A stretch of DNA of 64,000 nucleotides from Rhineura floridana. Taxonomy: Eukaryota > Chordata > Lepidosauria > Squamata > Rhineuridae. The DNA is taken from assembly GCF_030035675.1 (NCBI RefSeq), contig NC_084480.1, positions 13,473,263-13,537,262 on the forward strand. Direction: 5' to 3'. Below the pieces are notes generated by a model. The model was not told where the DNA came from and made no database searches. It saw only the letters and a list, made by a program, of their open reading frames with translations. Every line of letters begins with the position of its first letter. The stretch's first letter is position 1. This document shows positions 1 through 39,200 of the stretch, piece after piece. A program made the position numbers and the translations under genes.

Positions 1-1084
1 AGGGCGCTACCACCAAGAATGCCCCGTCTCATACACCCCCTTATAAACAGCTGCTGCCAATGGGACTGTGAGTCTCCTACCACCACCCCTCCCCAGATGA
101 CAAAACTCAGATCAGACAGTATTGAGTAAGGTACTCCTTCAAATTTGGCATAAATGAAGAATGGAAAATTTGGGATATAATAATTATGAAGATACAAGAG
201 GGAAGGATCCCTTAGAGGAGACTTTGGGGGGGGTATACGTTTTTGTTGCATCAGAATCAATATAAAACAACTGAAGTAGTAATTATGGATGTATCAAGCA
301 TAGTTTAATTAACGAGTTCTATATATGGTAATTGTGTATCATGGGACTGAGAAAAAACAAAAGGGCAGGGAGAGAAGTGACCCTTTAATGTATGAACTCC
401 TTGGATTAGGGAAGAGCAATCCAAGTTAGAGCAAATAATAGATCACTGTCCAGGGCAAGCTGAAGCTCACTTAACTTTGAGGTTGGATTGTGGACTTTAG
501 TTTGCTGTTTCTGTTTTCTCTCTTTTAAAAGAAAGGCAAGTTCTCTTTCATCTACTTTTTATTTTTGGCCCCACACAGCAGATAATAAACCAAGAAGTGG
601 AGGAAAACTAAAAAGGTAAGAGAAATGAGTGCTGCGCGGATAACATAAGTATTAAGGGGGGGTGTAGCCATGCAACACAACATTATTTTTTCTTGATGGG
701 CACATTCCAGTAGTGGGCAGGACCAGATGGACAGGGCCAAACACACACTCAACTGCACATCCTTAATACAGGGCACAGGCACACCCTTGACACAGACGTG
801 CAGAGTCATATGCACAGCACACAGGTGCTGATCCTTCCAGATCAGCTGAAGAGGGAAAGGGGTTATCTTCATCCCAACCATGGCATGCTGGGCAGAGAAG
901 TTTAAGCCTCTCCCCATGCTGTAATCAGGAAAAAACACTGCCTTCCTGTCACCTTATAGGAGCGGATTAGCTGATGAGTGGTTCATGATTTTCTTCTCAA
1001 CCACGGAGCAGGGAGATTTTAAGTTGCCCAGTGCACCACAGTGGGGCTGAGAACTGGGCTCTTCCCACTCCTCGACTGTCCTGT
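1..1084. other. Unassigned, probably KATNAL2 intron
   Basis: No exon or clear repeat recognised. 690-870 weakly resembles the family B hAT-like elements (cattccagtagtgggcagga). Confidence 0.4.
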
Positions 1085-1862
1085 TCAGAGCGGGATTGAC
1101 GAGGCTGAGACGCAGGTGCAATCAAATCTTGTTTTATTAAAGTAATGGATACATCAGAAGTGGTACGCTTCATAGAAATTTCTAAGCTAGCTCACTAGAA
1201 TTCCCTAACTGCACCCTAGACATGCTCTGCAACGCGTGAAGAAAGTTGACTCAGCAATTCGACCCAGAGAGCTGCAGTCTTAAGTAGGGAAAGTTTTAGA
1301 TCATAATTTCTGGCTCCTTCGCAATTCCTGCCTCTGTCCTGTCCGCTTCTCGCGGTGTCGAGAGCGGAGTGATGGGGTGTGTGCTTCCAACGGCTCTTCC
1401 GAAAGAACCGTCTCCTTAGCAACCGGCTCTAGGTCAGGGGGCGGTGATGCACTTGAGGCATCCCGAGAACCGCTTGGTAAAGGGGGAGTCAACGCCAGAG
1501 CTTGGACAAGTTACTTTTTTGAACTACAACTCCCATCAGCCCAATCCAGTGGCCATGCTGGCTGGGGCTGATGGGAGTTGTAGTTCAAAAAAGTAACTTT
1601 TCCAAGCTCTGGTCAACTCCCCCTCTGGAACATCTTCCAATGGCTCCTCCGACCTGTCTGGGGGCGGCGCGCTCTCCGCTTCCGAGACTGCGCCATCCGT
1701 GGGAACTGGCCCGGAGTCAAACTCACTCCCCCTCCCAAGGTCTTGCTCAGACTCAACAATTCCTTGGTCTTCCGTGCCTTCTGACAGCTGGGAAACCTGG
1801 AACTCATGTCTCCCCCCTCCCTGGCCCTCGTGGGGAAGCGGAGGCTCAACATCAACTGATCC
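1085..1862 (-). mobile_element. Possible LTR-retrotransposon 3' end, fossil
   Basis: On the minus strand a CpG-rich, proline- and glutamate-rich coding-like stretch is followed by a possible LTR with a poly(A) signal at 1138-1133. Ty3/Gypsy-like by general look only. It is an old, broken remnant; the MITE at 1482-1621 has inserted into it. No second terminal repeat was found. Confidence 0.25.
1482..1621. mobile_element. Palindromic MITE with ~60-bp terminal inverted repeats
   Basis: Left arm 1482-1542 (gggggagt, then cagagcttggacaagttac, then aactacaactcccatcagcc) is repeated inverted at 1563-1621 with few mismatches, leaving a loop of about 20 bp. Non-autonomous DNA transposon; superfamily not determined, no clear target duplication. 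Confidence 0.8.
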
Positions 1863-1869
1863 ATGCCAA

Positions 1870-2040
1870 TAAATACATAAGAGAAGACTGCTGGCCTAGG
1901 GCAGTGGCCAACCACATGCCTATGGGAAGCCCACAAGCAAGACCTGAGCACAAGAGCACTCTCCCCTCCTGTGGTTTCCAGCAAGTGGCATTCAGAAGCA
2001 TGCTGCCTCCGACCAAAGAGGCAGAGCATCATCCCTATTG
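1870..2040 (-). mobile_element. CR1 LINE 3' end, old fragment
   Basis: Matches the 3' UTR of the CR1 at 4.3 kb (cagtggccaaccac, gaagcccacaagcaagacct, gcagagcatcat) with many differences. Confidence 0.8.
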
Positions 2041-2489
2041 CTTAAACCCTCCCTACCCAACATGTTGCACTGTGAAGGGAGGGTTGTTGGGGTCCCTAAA
2101 GAACCAGGGAGTGCCCTGTGAGAGGTATGAGGGGAGGGGCTTCACCTGGGGGAGGAAGCTTGGCCTGGCAACAGTACCGGGAGCTAGATGGGGAAGCCTA
2201 GTGAGCCAGAGGTTCCCCATCCTTATCTTATTCCTTCAGCATTTCAAGAAAGGTGGTAAACCTGACTTCCTCCTGAAAGCCTTTTTTATGTCCTAGGGCA
2301 GCTAGCAGCGCATGTCGGAATCTTCCTAAAATCAGCCATCATTCAACAACACAGAGGCCGGTTTCAAAAGCTACACCTCATAGGATAGCTGAGCCAAAAC
2401 CTTCCAGCAAGGACAGCCCTAAACAGGTTGAAATTCCTCTCCCCTGCTTTTTATTAAACTTGGGAATGCATTATGTCTAGCAATTGGAT

Positions 2490-2815
2490 AAGGCAACTGG
2501 TAGATTATTGAGGCTGCCAGATGAGGCTAAGGGGGCCTTTTTGGTAGTGGCCTGGGAGAACTTTCTCTGTGGCAGCCCCTAAGTTATGGAACTCCTTCCC
2601 TACAGAGGTACATCTGGCACCATCACTGTACAGTTTTTGGTGAATGCTCAAGACGCACCTCTTTACCCTGGCCTTTAGCTCCTGAGACGTATGTTTTCAG
2701 ATGCCATCCTATTCTGGTGATTGAAATGTATTTTAATTCTTTTTAATATGATATTTTAGATTTTGTAACCCTCCTTGACCTGGGACGTACTGGTGAACCA
2801 AAGAACTTGATAGAT
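2490..2815 (+). mobile_element. L2 LINE 3' fragment
   Basis: ttatggaactccttccctac encodes the WNSLP-like C-terminal motif of L2 ORF2, and the 3' end has ttgtaaccctccttgacctg gg. Confidence 0.55.
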
Positions 2816-3204
2816 AAAAGTAATCACTGTAGACATTGGCTTGTTAGGATGGTCTCCCAAATCTAAGGGCTGCATCCAGTGTAGCATTAATTTAAAGTCA
2901 CTGAGCAGTGTACTTGTTCCACTGGGGAAAATGCTTTGTGCCATTGTAACACTGATGCACAAGAGAATGCATCCGCACAGTGCATAACCTTGTTGCACAA
3001 CAGATCTGTTGTGCAACGAGTTTCCGCTAGCGCACCTGTTGCGTCGGATTCCTCTTTTGCGCAACATTAAAACTCACTTCATCACTAGCACAAGAGCCCA
3101 TATGCTAGCAGGTAGAGGATGCTGGATACAGCCCTCACTCTTCATCCTGTTGTATCACACTGGCCCTAGCCTGGACATATCTCTTGCATGTACAGTTCAG
3201 GTTG

Positions 3205-3560
3205 CTGGTTGGTAAAACCCTAAATGGCTTAGGACCTAAATTCCTAGAGGAGTGCCTCTTCCCATATCAATCTGCCTGTGCGTTAAGCTCTTCTGCTGAA
3301 GCCTCTCTCTAAGTGCTCCCTTTATCAAAGGTATGCCATTCTATAACAAAGCACTGGGGTTTTTCAGTTGTCGAATGTCCTCCCTGGTGCCTTCCCAATC
3401 GTGTTACTTAACCAGGCATTTTGAATTAGTTGTAAATTTTAGATTTGATTTTTTGTTGTTGCTTTATTGCTGTTTGTATTGAAACTTAAACTGCTGTACA
3501 CAGCCCTGGGATCCTGAGAGGTGGTAGGGTGGTATATGGGTTTTTAAAATAAGAAATACT
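3205..3560 (+). mobile_element. L2 LINE 3' fragment
   Basis: ccctaaatggcttaggacct at the left and tgtacacagccctgggatcc with tggtatatgggtttttaa at the right are L2 C-terminal and tail features. Confidence 0.5.
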
Positions 3561-3837
3561 GTTGCACCATTGGGCCATCTAACCCAGCATGTCTGCTCTG
3601 CCTTGAAGTGGCTGTCCAGGGACTCAGAGGCCTTTTCCCAATCCTAAATACTACGGATCTTTTTAAATGGAGATGTCAGGGACTGACCTGATACTGATGG
3701 GCTGTGACACATGGATTTGGTATGTTTCACCCATTGTTTGTAGCCTTGTACAAGTCCATGCTAGTCAGTTTCCCAGTAAGCGGGAAAGTATGCTTACTAT
3801 TCCTGAGGAGTTTGTTCAAATTATCTACAATTTTTTT

Positions 3838-3948
3838 TCCAGCCCAGGGATGAGGAACTTGTGGCCTTCCAGATACTGTTGGATTCCAACTTCCATCAGC
3901 CTCTGCCAGCAACAACTGAAAGGCCAGAGGTTCCCCATTCCTCTTCTA
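3838..3948. mobile_element. hAT-like palindromic MITE, degraded
   Basis: cagggatgaggaacttgtgg at the left and ggccagaggttccccattcc at the right are the inverted ends of the family seen at 8.2 kb. Confidence 0.6.
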
Positions 3949-4283
3949 GTCCCTACTGTAATGTTTTCTTTATAACCTAACCATGACTGACTGTCTTTAT
4001 GGGTTTTTGTCTAAGAGAGTAGGATAAAAAATGGCAGACAGGTAGAAGGATAATTAACACGTGTGATGTCCTGTGATGACCACAGACTGCATTTGGCTTA
4101 ACAGACATTCTGTCTCCCTGGCAAACCATGGGAGTTAGTACTGGGAGGATCACAACAGCTCTGTCAAGGAATAATTGTTGGTATCTTCAGCAAATTGCAA
4201 TTCCCTTAAGTTATTGAATGCAAGCATTTCAAATAATCAACTAGATAACAGGAGTAAGACTAGAATTTGATGCCTTAAATATG

Positions 4284-6022
4284 TTAAGAACATAAGAACA
4301 TAAGAAGAGCCTGCTGGATCAGGCCAGTGGCCCATCTAGTCCAGCATCCTGTTCTCACAGTGGCCAACCAGGTGCCTGGGGGAAGCTCGCAAGCAGGACC
4401 CGAGTGCAAGAACATTCTCCCCTCCTGAGGCTTCCGGCAACTGGTTTTCAGAAGCATGCTGCCTCTGACTAGGGTGGCAGAGCACAGCCATCATGGCTAG
4501 TAGCCATTGATAGCCCTGTCCTCCTTGAATTTGTCTAATCTTCTTTTAAAGCCGTCCAAGCTGGTGGCCATTACTGCATCTTGTGGGAGCAAATTCCATA
4601 GTTTAACTATGCGCTGAGTAAAGAAGTACTTCCTTTTGTCTGTCCTGAATCTTCCAACATTCAGCTTCTTTGAATGTCCACGAGTTCTAGTATTATGAGA
4701 GAGGGAGAAGAACTTTTCTCTATCCACTTTCTCAATGCCCTGCATAATTTTATACCCTTCTATCATGTCTCCTCTGACCCGCCTTTTCTCTAAACTAAAA
4801 AGCCCCAAATGCTGCAACCTTTCCTCGTAAGGGAGTCGCTCCATCCCCTTGATCATTCTGGTTGCCCTCTTCTGAACCTTTTCCAACTCTATAATATCCT
4901 TTTTGAGATGAGGCGACCAGAACTGTACACAGTATTCCAAATGCGGCCGCACCATAGATTTATACAACGGCATTATGATATCGGCTGTTTTATTTTCAAT
5001 ACCTTTCCTAATTATCCCTAGCATGGAATTTGCCTTTTTCACAGCTGCCTCACACTGGGTCGACATTTTCATTGTGCTGTCCACTACAACCCCGAGGTGT
5101 CTCTCCTGGTCGGTCATGGACAGTTCAGACCCCATGAGCATATATGTGAAATTAAGATTTTTTGCTCCAATATGCATAATCTTACACTTGTTTCTATTGA
5201 ATTGCATTTGCCATTTTTCCGCCCATTCACTCAGTTTGGAGAGGTCTTTTTGGAGCTCTTCGCAATCCCTTTTTGTTTTAACAACCCTGAACAATTTAGT
5301 GTCGTCAGCAAACTTGGCCACTTCACTGCTCACTCCTAATTCTAGGTCATTAATGAACAAGTTGAAAAGTACAGGTCCCAATACCGATCCTTGAGGGACT
5401 CCACTTTCTACAGCCCTCCAATGGGAGAACTGTCCATTTATTCCTACTCTCTGCTTTCTGCTTCTTAACCAATTCCTTATCCACAAGAGGACCTCTCCTC
5501 TTATTCCATGACTGCTAAGCTTCCTCAGAAGTCTTTGGTGAGGTACCTTGTCAAACGCTTTTTGAAAGTCTAAGTACACTATGTCCACTGGATCACCTCT
5601 ATCTATATGCTTGTTGACACTCTCAAAGAATTCTAGTAGGTTACTGAGACAGGACTTTCCCTTGCAGAAGCCATGCTGGCTCTGCTTCAGCAAGGCTTGT
5701 TCTTCTATGTGCTTAGTTAATCTAGCTTTAATAATACTTTCTACCAGTTTTCCAGGGACAGAAGTTAAGCTAACTGGCCTGTAATTTCCGGGATCCCCTC
5801 TGGATCCCTTTTTGAAGATTGGCGTTACATTTGCTACTTTCCAGTCCTCAGGCACGGAGGAGGACCCGAGGGACAAGTTACATATTTTAGTTAGCAGATC
5901 AGCAATTTCACATCTGAGTTCTTTGAGAACTCTCGGGTGGATGCCATCCGGGCCCGGTGATTTGTCAGTTTTTACATTGTCCATTAAGCCTAGAACTTCC
6001 TCTCTCGTTACCACTATTTGTT
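4284..6022 (-). mobile_element. CR1 LINE, 5'-truncated, open reverse transcriptase
   Basis: Minus-strand frame from about 6022 (the in-frame Met at 6062 is in flanking DNA) to the stop at 4497, with QIVVTREEVLGLMDNVKTDK, the KAFDKVPH, SGVPQGS and FADDTKL blocks, and the conserved C terminus DRAINGY. The 3' UTR runs to the repeated taagaacataagaaca at 4284-4302. Near-identical to the copies at 24.9 and 58.4 kb. In KATNAL2 intron sequence, opposite to the gene. Confidence 0.92.
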
Positions 6023-7088
6023 GCTGAATTGTATACAAGATAAGTCGCAACAAAGAAAGCAAGAGCTTGTTTATTTATCTCTCTAACTGCAGCAAGGATT
6101 GTTCTGGCCCAATACTGGAAAAACTCCATGCATTAGGGAATGGTTATTTAAATCATTAGAAATTGCTCATGTGAGTAAGTGAAAAGAGATGGTATAAAAA
6201 TGAAATGGACAAGCTGTATACATAGTATTTTCTAAATGGCAGCTTTTTGTTTTGCGTTGAAAAAACAATCATGGGTTAGGGAGTCTTGATGTATTTGTGT
6301 TTACAGAGAGAATGTGTATAGATTTACATAATTAGAAGGAGGGGGGGAATCAATTTCCTAGGTTCTTTGGGGGTAACCATTACAGTTAAACTAGAATAAA
6401 ACCAATATGTGTTTCTACTATAGATGTGCCTTGTGTCTTAGCTCTGCATTCCAAAGTGTTAGTTAGCTTGACTTGGATGCAAAGGAGAAAATTGTATGTA
6501 GGTCGAGCCTTTTTATTACTTTCGGTGGTCTGTGGACAACATCTAAAGGAGTAATAAGAATGGTCGCAGGCAGAAAAGCTGAAAGATACGCAGTTCTAAG
6601 TCACACCTATTCTCAAATGGGGGTTACGAAAGCATTGGCTGTTTGAGGTGGTCCTGCTGCTAAACTTTCATTTCTAGCAACGATTCGCACGTTGCATTAA
6701 CCCCTAGTTTAAAACAAGTTGTGGTTCAATGTGAACAAGCAGTGGGCTAGCTCATGCGGCTCAGAAGTTCCATGATTCCCCTCCCCTCCTCTTTCTGCTG
6801 CCACGCTGCAGGGGAAACAAGCCAGACCGGTTGTTTTTCTCTTTTAGCTGCCTCCTCCCTGTTCTTCAATGGTGTCTCAATAAGCAAACATTGGACTGTT
6901 GAGCATTGCTGCTTTTTCTCATTTCCTAAACTGTGCTCTATAGGCAGCAAAAGCGAAGCCTTCACAGATCAGCACCCTTGTGTACTAACAACAACAATCG
7001 TGGATGTTACAAGCCCCAGAAGAACACATTGGTTGTAATCTCAAAACTGGTATTTCCTTCTCTCTTTCTTTCTTTCTTTCTTCTATAG
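6023..7088. other. KATNAL2: KATNAL2 intron sequence
   Basis: No repeat or gene recognised except a (TTTC)n run at 7062-7082 forming part of the acceptor's pyrimidine tract. Confidence 0.5.
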
Positions 7089-33264
<26,176 letters not shown>

Positions 33265-33765
33265 AACTCAAAGCTAAGCTTTCAGACATCTAGAACCCAC
33301 CAAATTTCTATGAGCAAGAGAATGAATATTTATGTTAAAACAGGTTTTTTTTCCTTTCAAGATAACATCAGGAGAAACGAGATAGACCATTTTCAAAGAT
33401 GCATGGTTTTTTTAGTGATTGAGAAAGGATTGCCAGTTGCTCTTTGTGGAGGCTCCCTCTCCCTGCAGCTGGTAGCCCTTTACTAATATGCAAGGAAAAC
33501 ATTTTTTGCACTGTTTTATACCTACAACCAGTTGTTAATTTTAATACACTTTTACACCACCCTGCTGACATCTAGGACCCTTCTTGCAGACTGACCATAC
33601 AAGTGTTTAGCTGCTGGTGCTCTCCTCCTTAGAGGAAGCAAAGCAACATTTACAATCCCAGGAGAGATGGTTAGGTGGACATCTCAGGGTTCCTTATGTT
33701 AATCCAGCGAATGCTGAGCAGGACTGACAACAATGAAAATAAACTCTTTGGTTCTCTCTCAGGGA
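33265..33765 (+). other. KATNAL2: KATNAL2 3' untranslated region, probable
   Basis: Sequence after the stop without recognised repeats. AATAAA lies at 33738-33743, so cleavage would fall near 33755-33765. The end is inferred from that signal only. Confidence 0.6.
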
Positions 33766-36289
33766 TGTATTTTTGGGATCCTATTTCATTATACAGTGGC
33801 AGCAGCTGATATCTTTTTCTTCCCTTCCCTTTATTGAGAATTTAAGGTAAACTTTTCCATTATTTTCCTTTAAGTGATCACTGGTGGTCACTTGGGGTCA
33901 AACCAGATGCAACCTCAGAGACATCTGAAGCATCTCCCAACAGTTTTTGAACATTGCAGCCCTGGGCAGCAATGTAACCAGGGCAGCAGCAGGAAGATGG
34001 ATGCTTAACCCTATATCTTCAGGCTCTTTTCCTATCAAAGTTGACCTCCCACAAGGTGCTTCTTCCTCTGGAAGGGAAAAGATCAACAGGGCCCAGTATC
34101 TGACTTAAGTGAGAGACTCTGCAACTGCTTCTGCTTGTGTTGCTGTCTTTCTCATTTGATCTGTTTTTGTGTGCCATTTGCTGCATGAAATTAGAACCGC
34201 TGCAGCTAAAAGCAAGGCCTTGGCAAAGTGCCCCTAAGCTGTGGAACAGTCCTCTTCTCCCCCCCCCCCCACTCCTAGGGCAACAACGCAGTTCTCCCTT
34301 TTCATGCATCTTTCAGAGATGCTGAATGATGCACATTTCCATTTCGCATGTCCAGAACAGAAATCAATCCAGTGCATACGATGGGTATTCAGTGTTATCT
34401 TCAGTCCGCAAACAAGACGTAACGGATTACTCCCTCCCCCCCTCCCCCGGTGTTTCTTTTGCATTGAAACAAATGGCTGGAATAGCTTGATGATAATGCA
34501 ATTAATCATGTAAAATTCTGCCACATAGTTTCTCTTGGATGCCAAACTGCAACGGAACAGAAACAGCACTGCATGTGACAAACACAGGTCGGAACTGAAA
34601 TCATTGCCTTCCTACTTCCTTAGTTGTGACTGCTATTGAAGGCCTGTGCATTGCTAATTAGAAGTAAGCCCCATTGAACTCAATGGAGTTTACTTCTGGA
34701 TAAACATGCATAAGATTGACAAGCACATCCCTATTGTAATTCAACTCAAGTCAGTTTTAACTAGCTTGTCTATTTCAGTGGTACTTGGGTTGCAGTCTTC
34801 ATCCTACTTACTTGGGCATAAGACCCACTGAATTGCTAGGACTTATTTCAGAGTAGACAAGGCTAAGATTGCACTGTTACTCATTGAATTAAGACCAACA
34901 GCTTTCAAGAAATACCTGAACAATTGTTTTACGGTTTTATTTTACCATGTTTCTAGCCCACGCTTTTTGGTCCTGAGGAACTCCCATGGTAGTTTAAAGG
35001 AAATGGTTAAAACATCAGGCAGCAGATTCCATTAAAAACAACAACAATTTGGGTTGGATCCTGCCAAAGTGAAACTCTTTTACAACCCATTGATTTCAAC
35101 AAGAAAGATTTCTGGATGTGCTTAACTTTGGCTAAATGAGTTTCCTTTTGTTTCATAAAGATTTCTGATCAGCATTCCTAATCTTGTTTCACTCATCTAT
35201 GTTCTATAACATTCCTGGTGTGTTTTCCTTCCAAAAGACTGCAGTTCATTAACAAAACCTGCTCTTCAAATAAAGCCAAAGCTACAATTACAGACTAATA
35301 ATTTAACACTCAGGAGCACCGTAAAACAATCGTAAAGGGCTTTGTTCTTAGTTTTGCAAATGGACCAGAAAAGCCATTTACTGTCATTACCAAAGTTAGC
35401 TCATTTTGGTGCTGTTAACATGTGCAGGAAGGATAAGGCTTGCTTCAAATTGCAATTTCATTTTATAGCTGTACTAACAAAACCACATAAAAAGTGGGGA
35501 ATTTATCCCTATGGTTTCCCTAGGATTTTTCCCTCTGTGAGGAGAGGAGACACATATCCACACCCATGAAACCTTGCAACTGTCAAATTAATAGGGCCCT
35601 AGTGCCATCTAACATCAGAAATTCAGGGTCTATATATTATGGACCAGATCTTTGTTTCCAAGCCATTCCTGTTAATAACACCACCTAATTAAAACATCTG
35701 TAAAATCCTGATAGTTTTAATTTGTACATAAAATTTGAAAAACAACCTTGGCCTCTATTAATGGGCTGGCAGAAGTTCAGCCAAGAATATGATTATGGAT
35801 GGTAGCAATGCTTTAAATTAAGAATCACTAATTAAGATGCAGCCAGGCTGTATTTAAATGGGTCCCAAGAAAGAAAGTGGCTACCCATGGTAAGTAACCT
35901 AAACAAAATCCCTTGATATTTTAGAATATAGCCTTCAAATGAACAATGCCTCATTGTGCTATTTACCATGAGGTTTTTAAAAAATACATTACCATGAAAT
36001 GTAGTTGCTGCTGTTGGAATTCATTAAAAAAAACTTTGTTTAGATGGTCAGGGAACCCAGGTCTGCTTTGGACATTGGCACAGCATTGGTGAACATACAA
36101 ACTCTTATTGTCCAGAGCTGCATGGTTGGCACATGCTTATCACTGGTTTGGGAAGAGTCTCAGTGTCGCATCAGACCTGTTCTAGGAAAGCCCTCTGGCC
36201 AAGAGGCTGGGTTGGACAGGAGACAATCAGTTTTAAGGTTTTTTTTCCTTGGATCACCTTGGGTTATATTTGCCTGCGCCCAACCTACC
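33766..36289. other. Intergenic, KATNAL2 to CR1
   Basis: Two short palindromic repeat copies (34655-34735, 34790-34885) and a probable L2 remnant (34945-35035). Nothing else recognised. Confidence 0.45.
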
Positions 36290-39200
36290 ATAGAATAGTA
36301 GAGTTGGAAGGGGCCTACAAGGCCATCAACTCCAACCCCCTGCACAATGCAGGAATCTAAATCAAAGCATTCCCGACAGATGGCTGTCCAACTGCCTCTT
36401 GAATGTCTCCAGTGTCGGAGAGCCCACTACCTCTCTAGGTAATTGGTTCCATTGTCGTATGGCTCTAACAGGAAGTTTTTCCTGATGTCCAGTCGAAATC
36501 TGGCTTCCTGCAACTTGAGCTCATTATTCTGTGTCCTGCACTCTGGGATGATCAAAAAGAGATCCTGGCCCTCCTCTATGTGACAACCTTTCATGTACTT
36601 GAAGAGTGCTATCATATCTCCCCTCAGTCTTCTCTTCTCCAGGCTAAACATGCCCAATTATTTCAGTCTCTCCTCATAGGGCTTTGTTTCCAGTCCCCTG
36701 ATCATCTTTGTTGCCCTCCTCTTAACCCGTTCCAGTTTGTCTGCATCCTTCTTGAAGTGCGGAGACCAGAACTTGATGCAGTATTCAAGATGAGGCCTAA
36801 CCAGTGCTGAATAGAGGGGAACTAGTACTTCATGCAATTTGGAAACTATACTTTTGTTAATGCAGCCTAATATAGCATTTGCCTGTTTTGCAGCCACATC
36901 ACACTGTTGGCTCATATTCAGCTTGTGATCAACGACAATTCCAAGATCCTTCTCACATGTCGTACTGCTGAGCCAAGTATCCCCCATCTTATAACTGTGC
37001 ATTTCGTTTCTTTTTCCTAAGTGTAAAAAATGTAAATGTACTGCCTTCAAGTCGATTCTGACTTATAGCGACCCTATGAATAGGGTTTTCATGAGGCTGA
37101 GAGGCAGTGACTGGCCCAAGGTCACCCAGTGAGCTTCATGGCTATGTGGGGATTCGAACCCTGGCCTCCCAGGTTGTAGTCCAACACCTTAACCACTACA
37201 CCACACTGGCTGTAGAACTTTGCATTTATCCCTCTTGAATTTCATTCTGTTGTTTTCAGCCCAATGCTCCAGCCTATCAAGGTCCCTTTGAATTTTGTTT
37301 CTGTCTTCCACAGTATTAGCTATGCCCCCCAATTTTGTATCATCTGCAAATTTGATAAGCATGCTTTGTATGTCCTCATCCAAGTTGTTAATAAAAATGT
37401 TAAAGAGCACTGGGCCCAGGACTGAGCCCTGTGGTACCCCACTCGTTACTTCTGCCAAGTTTGAGAAGGAACCATTGATAAGCACTCTGAGTACGATTCT
37501 GGAGCCAACTGTGGATCCATCTAATAGTTGTTCCATCCAGCCCACATTTAGCTAGCTTGCTAATCAGAATATCATGGGGCACTTTGTCAAAAGCTTTGCT
37601 GAAGTCGAGATATATTATCTCCACAGCATTCCCACAGTCTGCAAGGGAGGTTACCCGATCAAAAAATGAGATTAGTTTGGCAGAATTTGTTCTTCATAAA
37701 TCCATGTTGGCTCCTAGTAATCACTGCATTGCTTTGAAGGTGCTTACAGATTGACTGCTTTATAATCTGCTGCAGAATTTTTCCAGGGATTGATGTTAGG
37801 CTGACTGGTCTGTAGTTCCCCGGTTCCTCCTTCTTGCCCTTTTTGAAGATAGGGACAACATTAGCTCTCCTCCAGTCATCCGGCACTTCACTGGTCCTCC
37901 ATGATTTCGCAAAGATAATAGAGAGCGGTTCTGAGAGTTCTTCAGCCAGTTCCTTCAATACTCTAGGATGCAGTTTATCGGGCCCTGCCGATTTGAACTC
38001 ATTCAAAGTGATTAGGTATTCCTTGACCATTTGTCTATCAATCTCAAGGTCCAATCCTGACCCTTCTACTTCATGTTTCCCGGGAGGGTCATAGGCCCTT
38101 TTTTGGGAGAAGACTGAGCCAAAGTAGGAATTGAACACTTCTAACTTTTCTTTGTCATCTATTATCATTTTGCCATCCTCTTTGAGTAGCTGTGCCACCA
38201 TTTCTTTTCTCTCTTTTACTATGGACATACCTGAAGAAAGCTTTTTTATTGCTTTTAGCATCCTTTGCTAGCCTCAGCTCATTTTCAGCTTTAGTCTTCC
38301 TGCACCATCCTGGCAATTCTGTGATATCTGCCTGTACTCTTCCTTTGTGGCCTGGCCTTCTGTCCACTTCCTGTATGTGTCCTTTTTTGTTTTCAAGTCA
38401 TCTCTAAGCGTTTTGTGAAGCCACATTGGCTTCTTCTGCTGTTTCCCCCCTGTTTTCCTTGTTGGAATTGCTTGCCATTGAGCTTTTAGAATTTCCTTTT
38501 TTAGAAACTCCCACCCATCTTCGACTCCTTTTCTCATTAGGGTGGCTTGCCATGGAACTGTACTTACAATTGTTCTGAGTTTATTAAAATCAGCTTTCCT
38601 GAGGTCCAGGGTGCTTGTATGGCTACTCTCAGCTTTTGCTTCTGTTAAAATCAAGAATTCAAGTATGGTGTGGTCACTTTCCCCCAGAGTTCCCGTAACT
38701 GCCACTTCATCCACCAAATCATTTCTGTTGGGCAAGTCCAGGATAGCTGATCCTCTGGTTGCTTCCTCCACTTTCTGTAGGAGGAAGTTATCTGCAACAC
38801 AAGTCAGAAATTTCTTGGAGGGGCCGTGTTTGGCAGAATTTGTCTCCCAACAGATATCGGGATAATTGAAATCCCCCATTACTACTACATCATGCCTCCT
38901 CAAAACATTGGCAATTTGCTTTTCAAAAGTAACATTCTCATCTTCTCCTTGATTGGGTGGTCGGTAGTAGACTCCAAGCACCACATTCCTTTTGGTACTT
39001 GCCCCATTAATTTTAATCCAGATTCCCTCGGTGGAGCTACCAAGCTCATCTTCCTGTATTTCTGTGCAGGGATATATATTTTTAACATATAGCGCAACTC
39101 CACCTCCCTTTTTATTCCTTCTGTTCTTCCTGAACAAGTTGTATCCTTCAATTGCTGTATTCCAGTCATGGGAGTCATCCCACCAAGTTTCAGTTATACC

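Noticed and set aside
1571-2296. Open frame of 241 codons, candidate gene
   Set aside because: Starts in a MITE arm and runs across a CR1 fragment; chance frame in GC-rich DNA.
1-7088. Upstream KATNAL2 exons including the LisH domain
   Set aside because: Searched by eye for conserved peptide segments with splice sites; none found, so they are placed outside the window.
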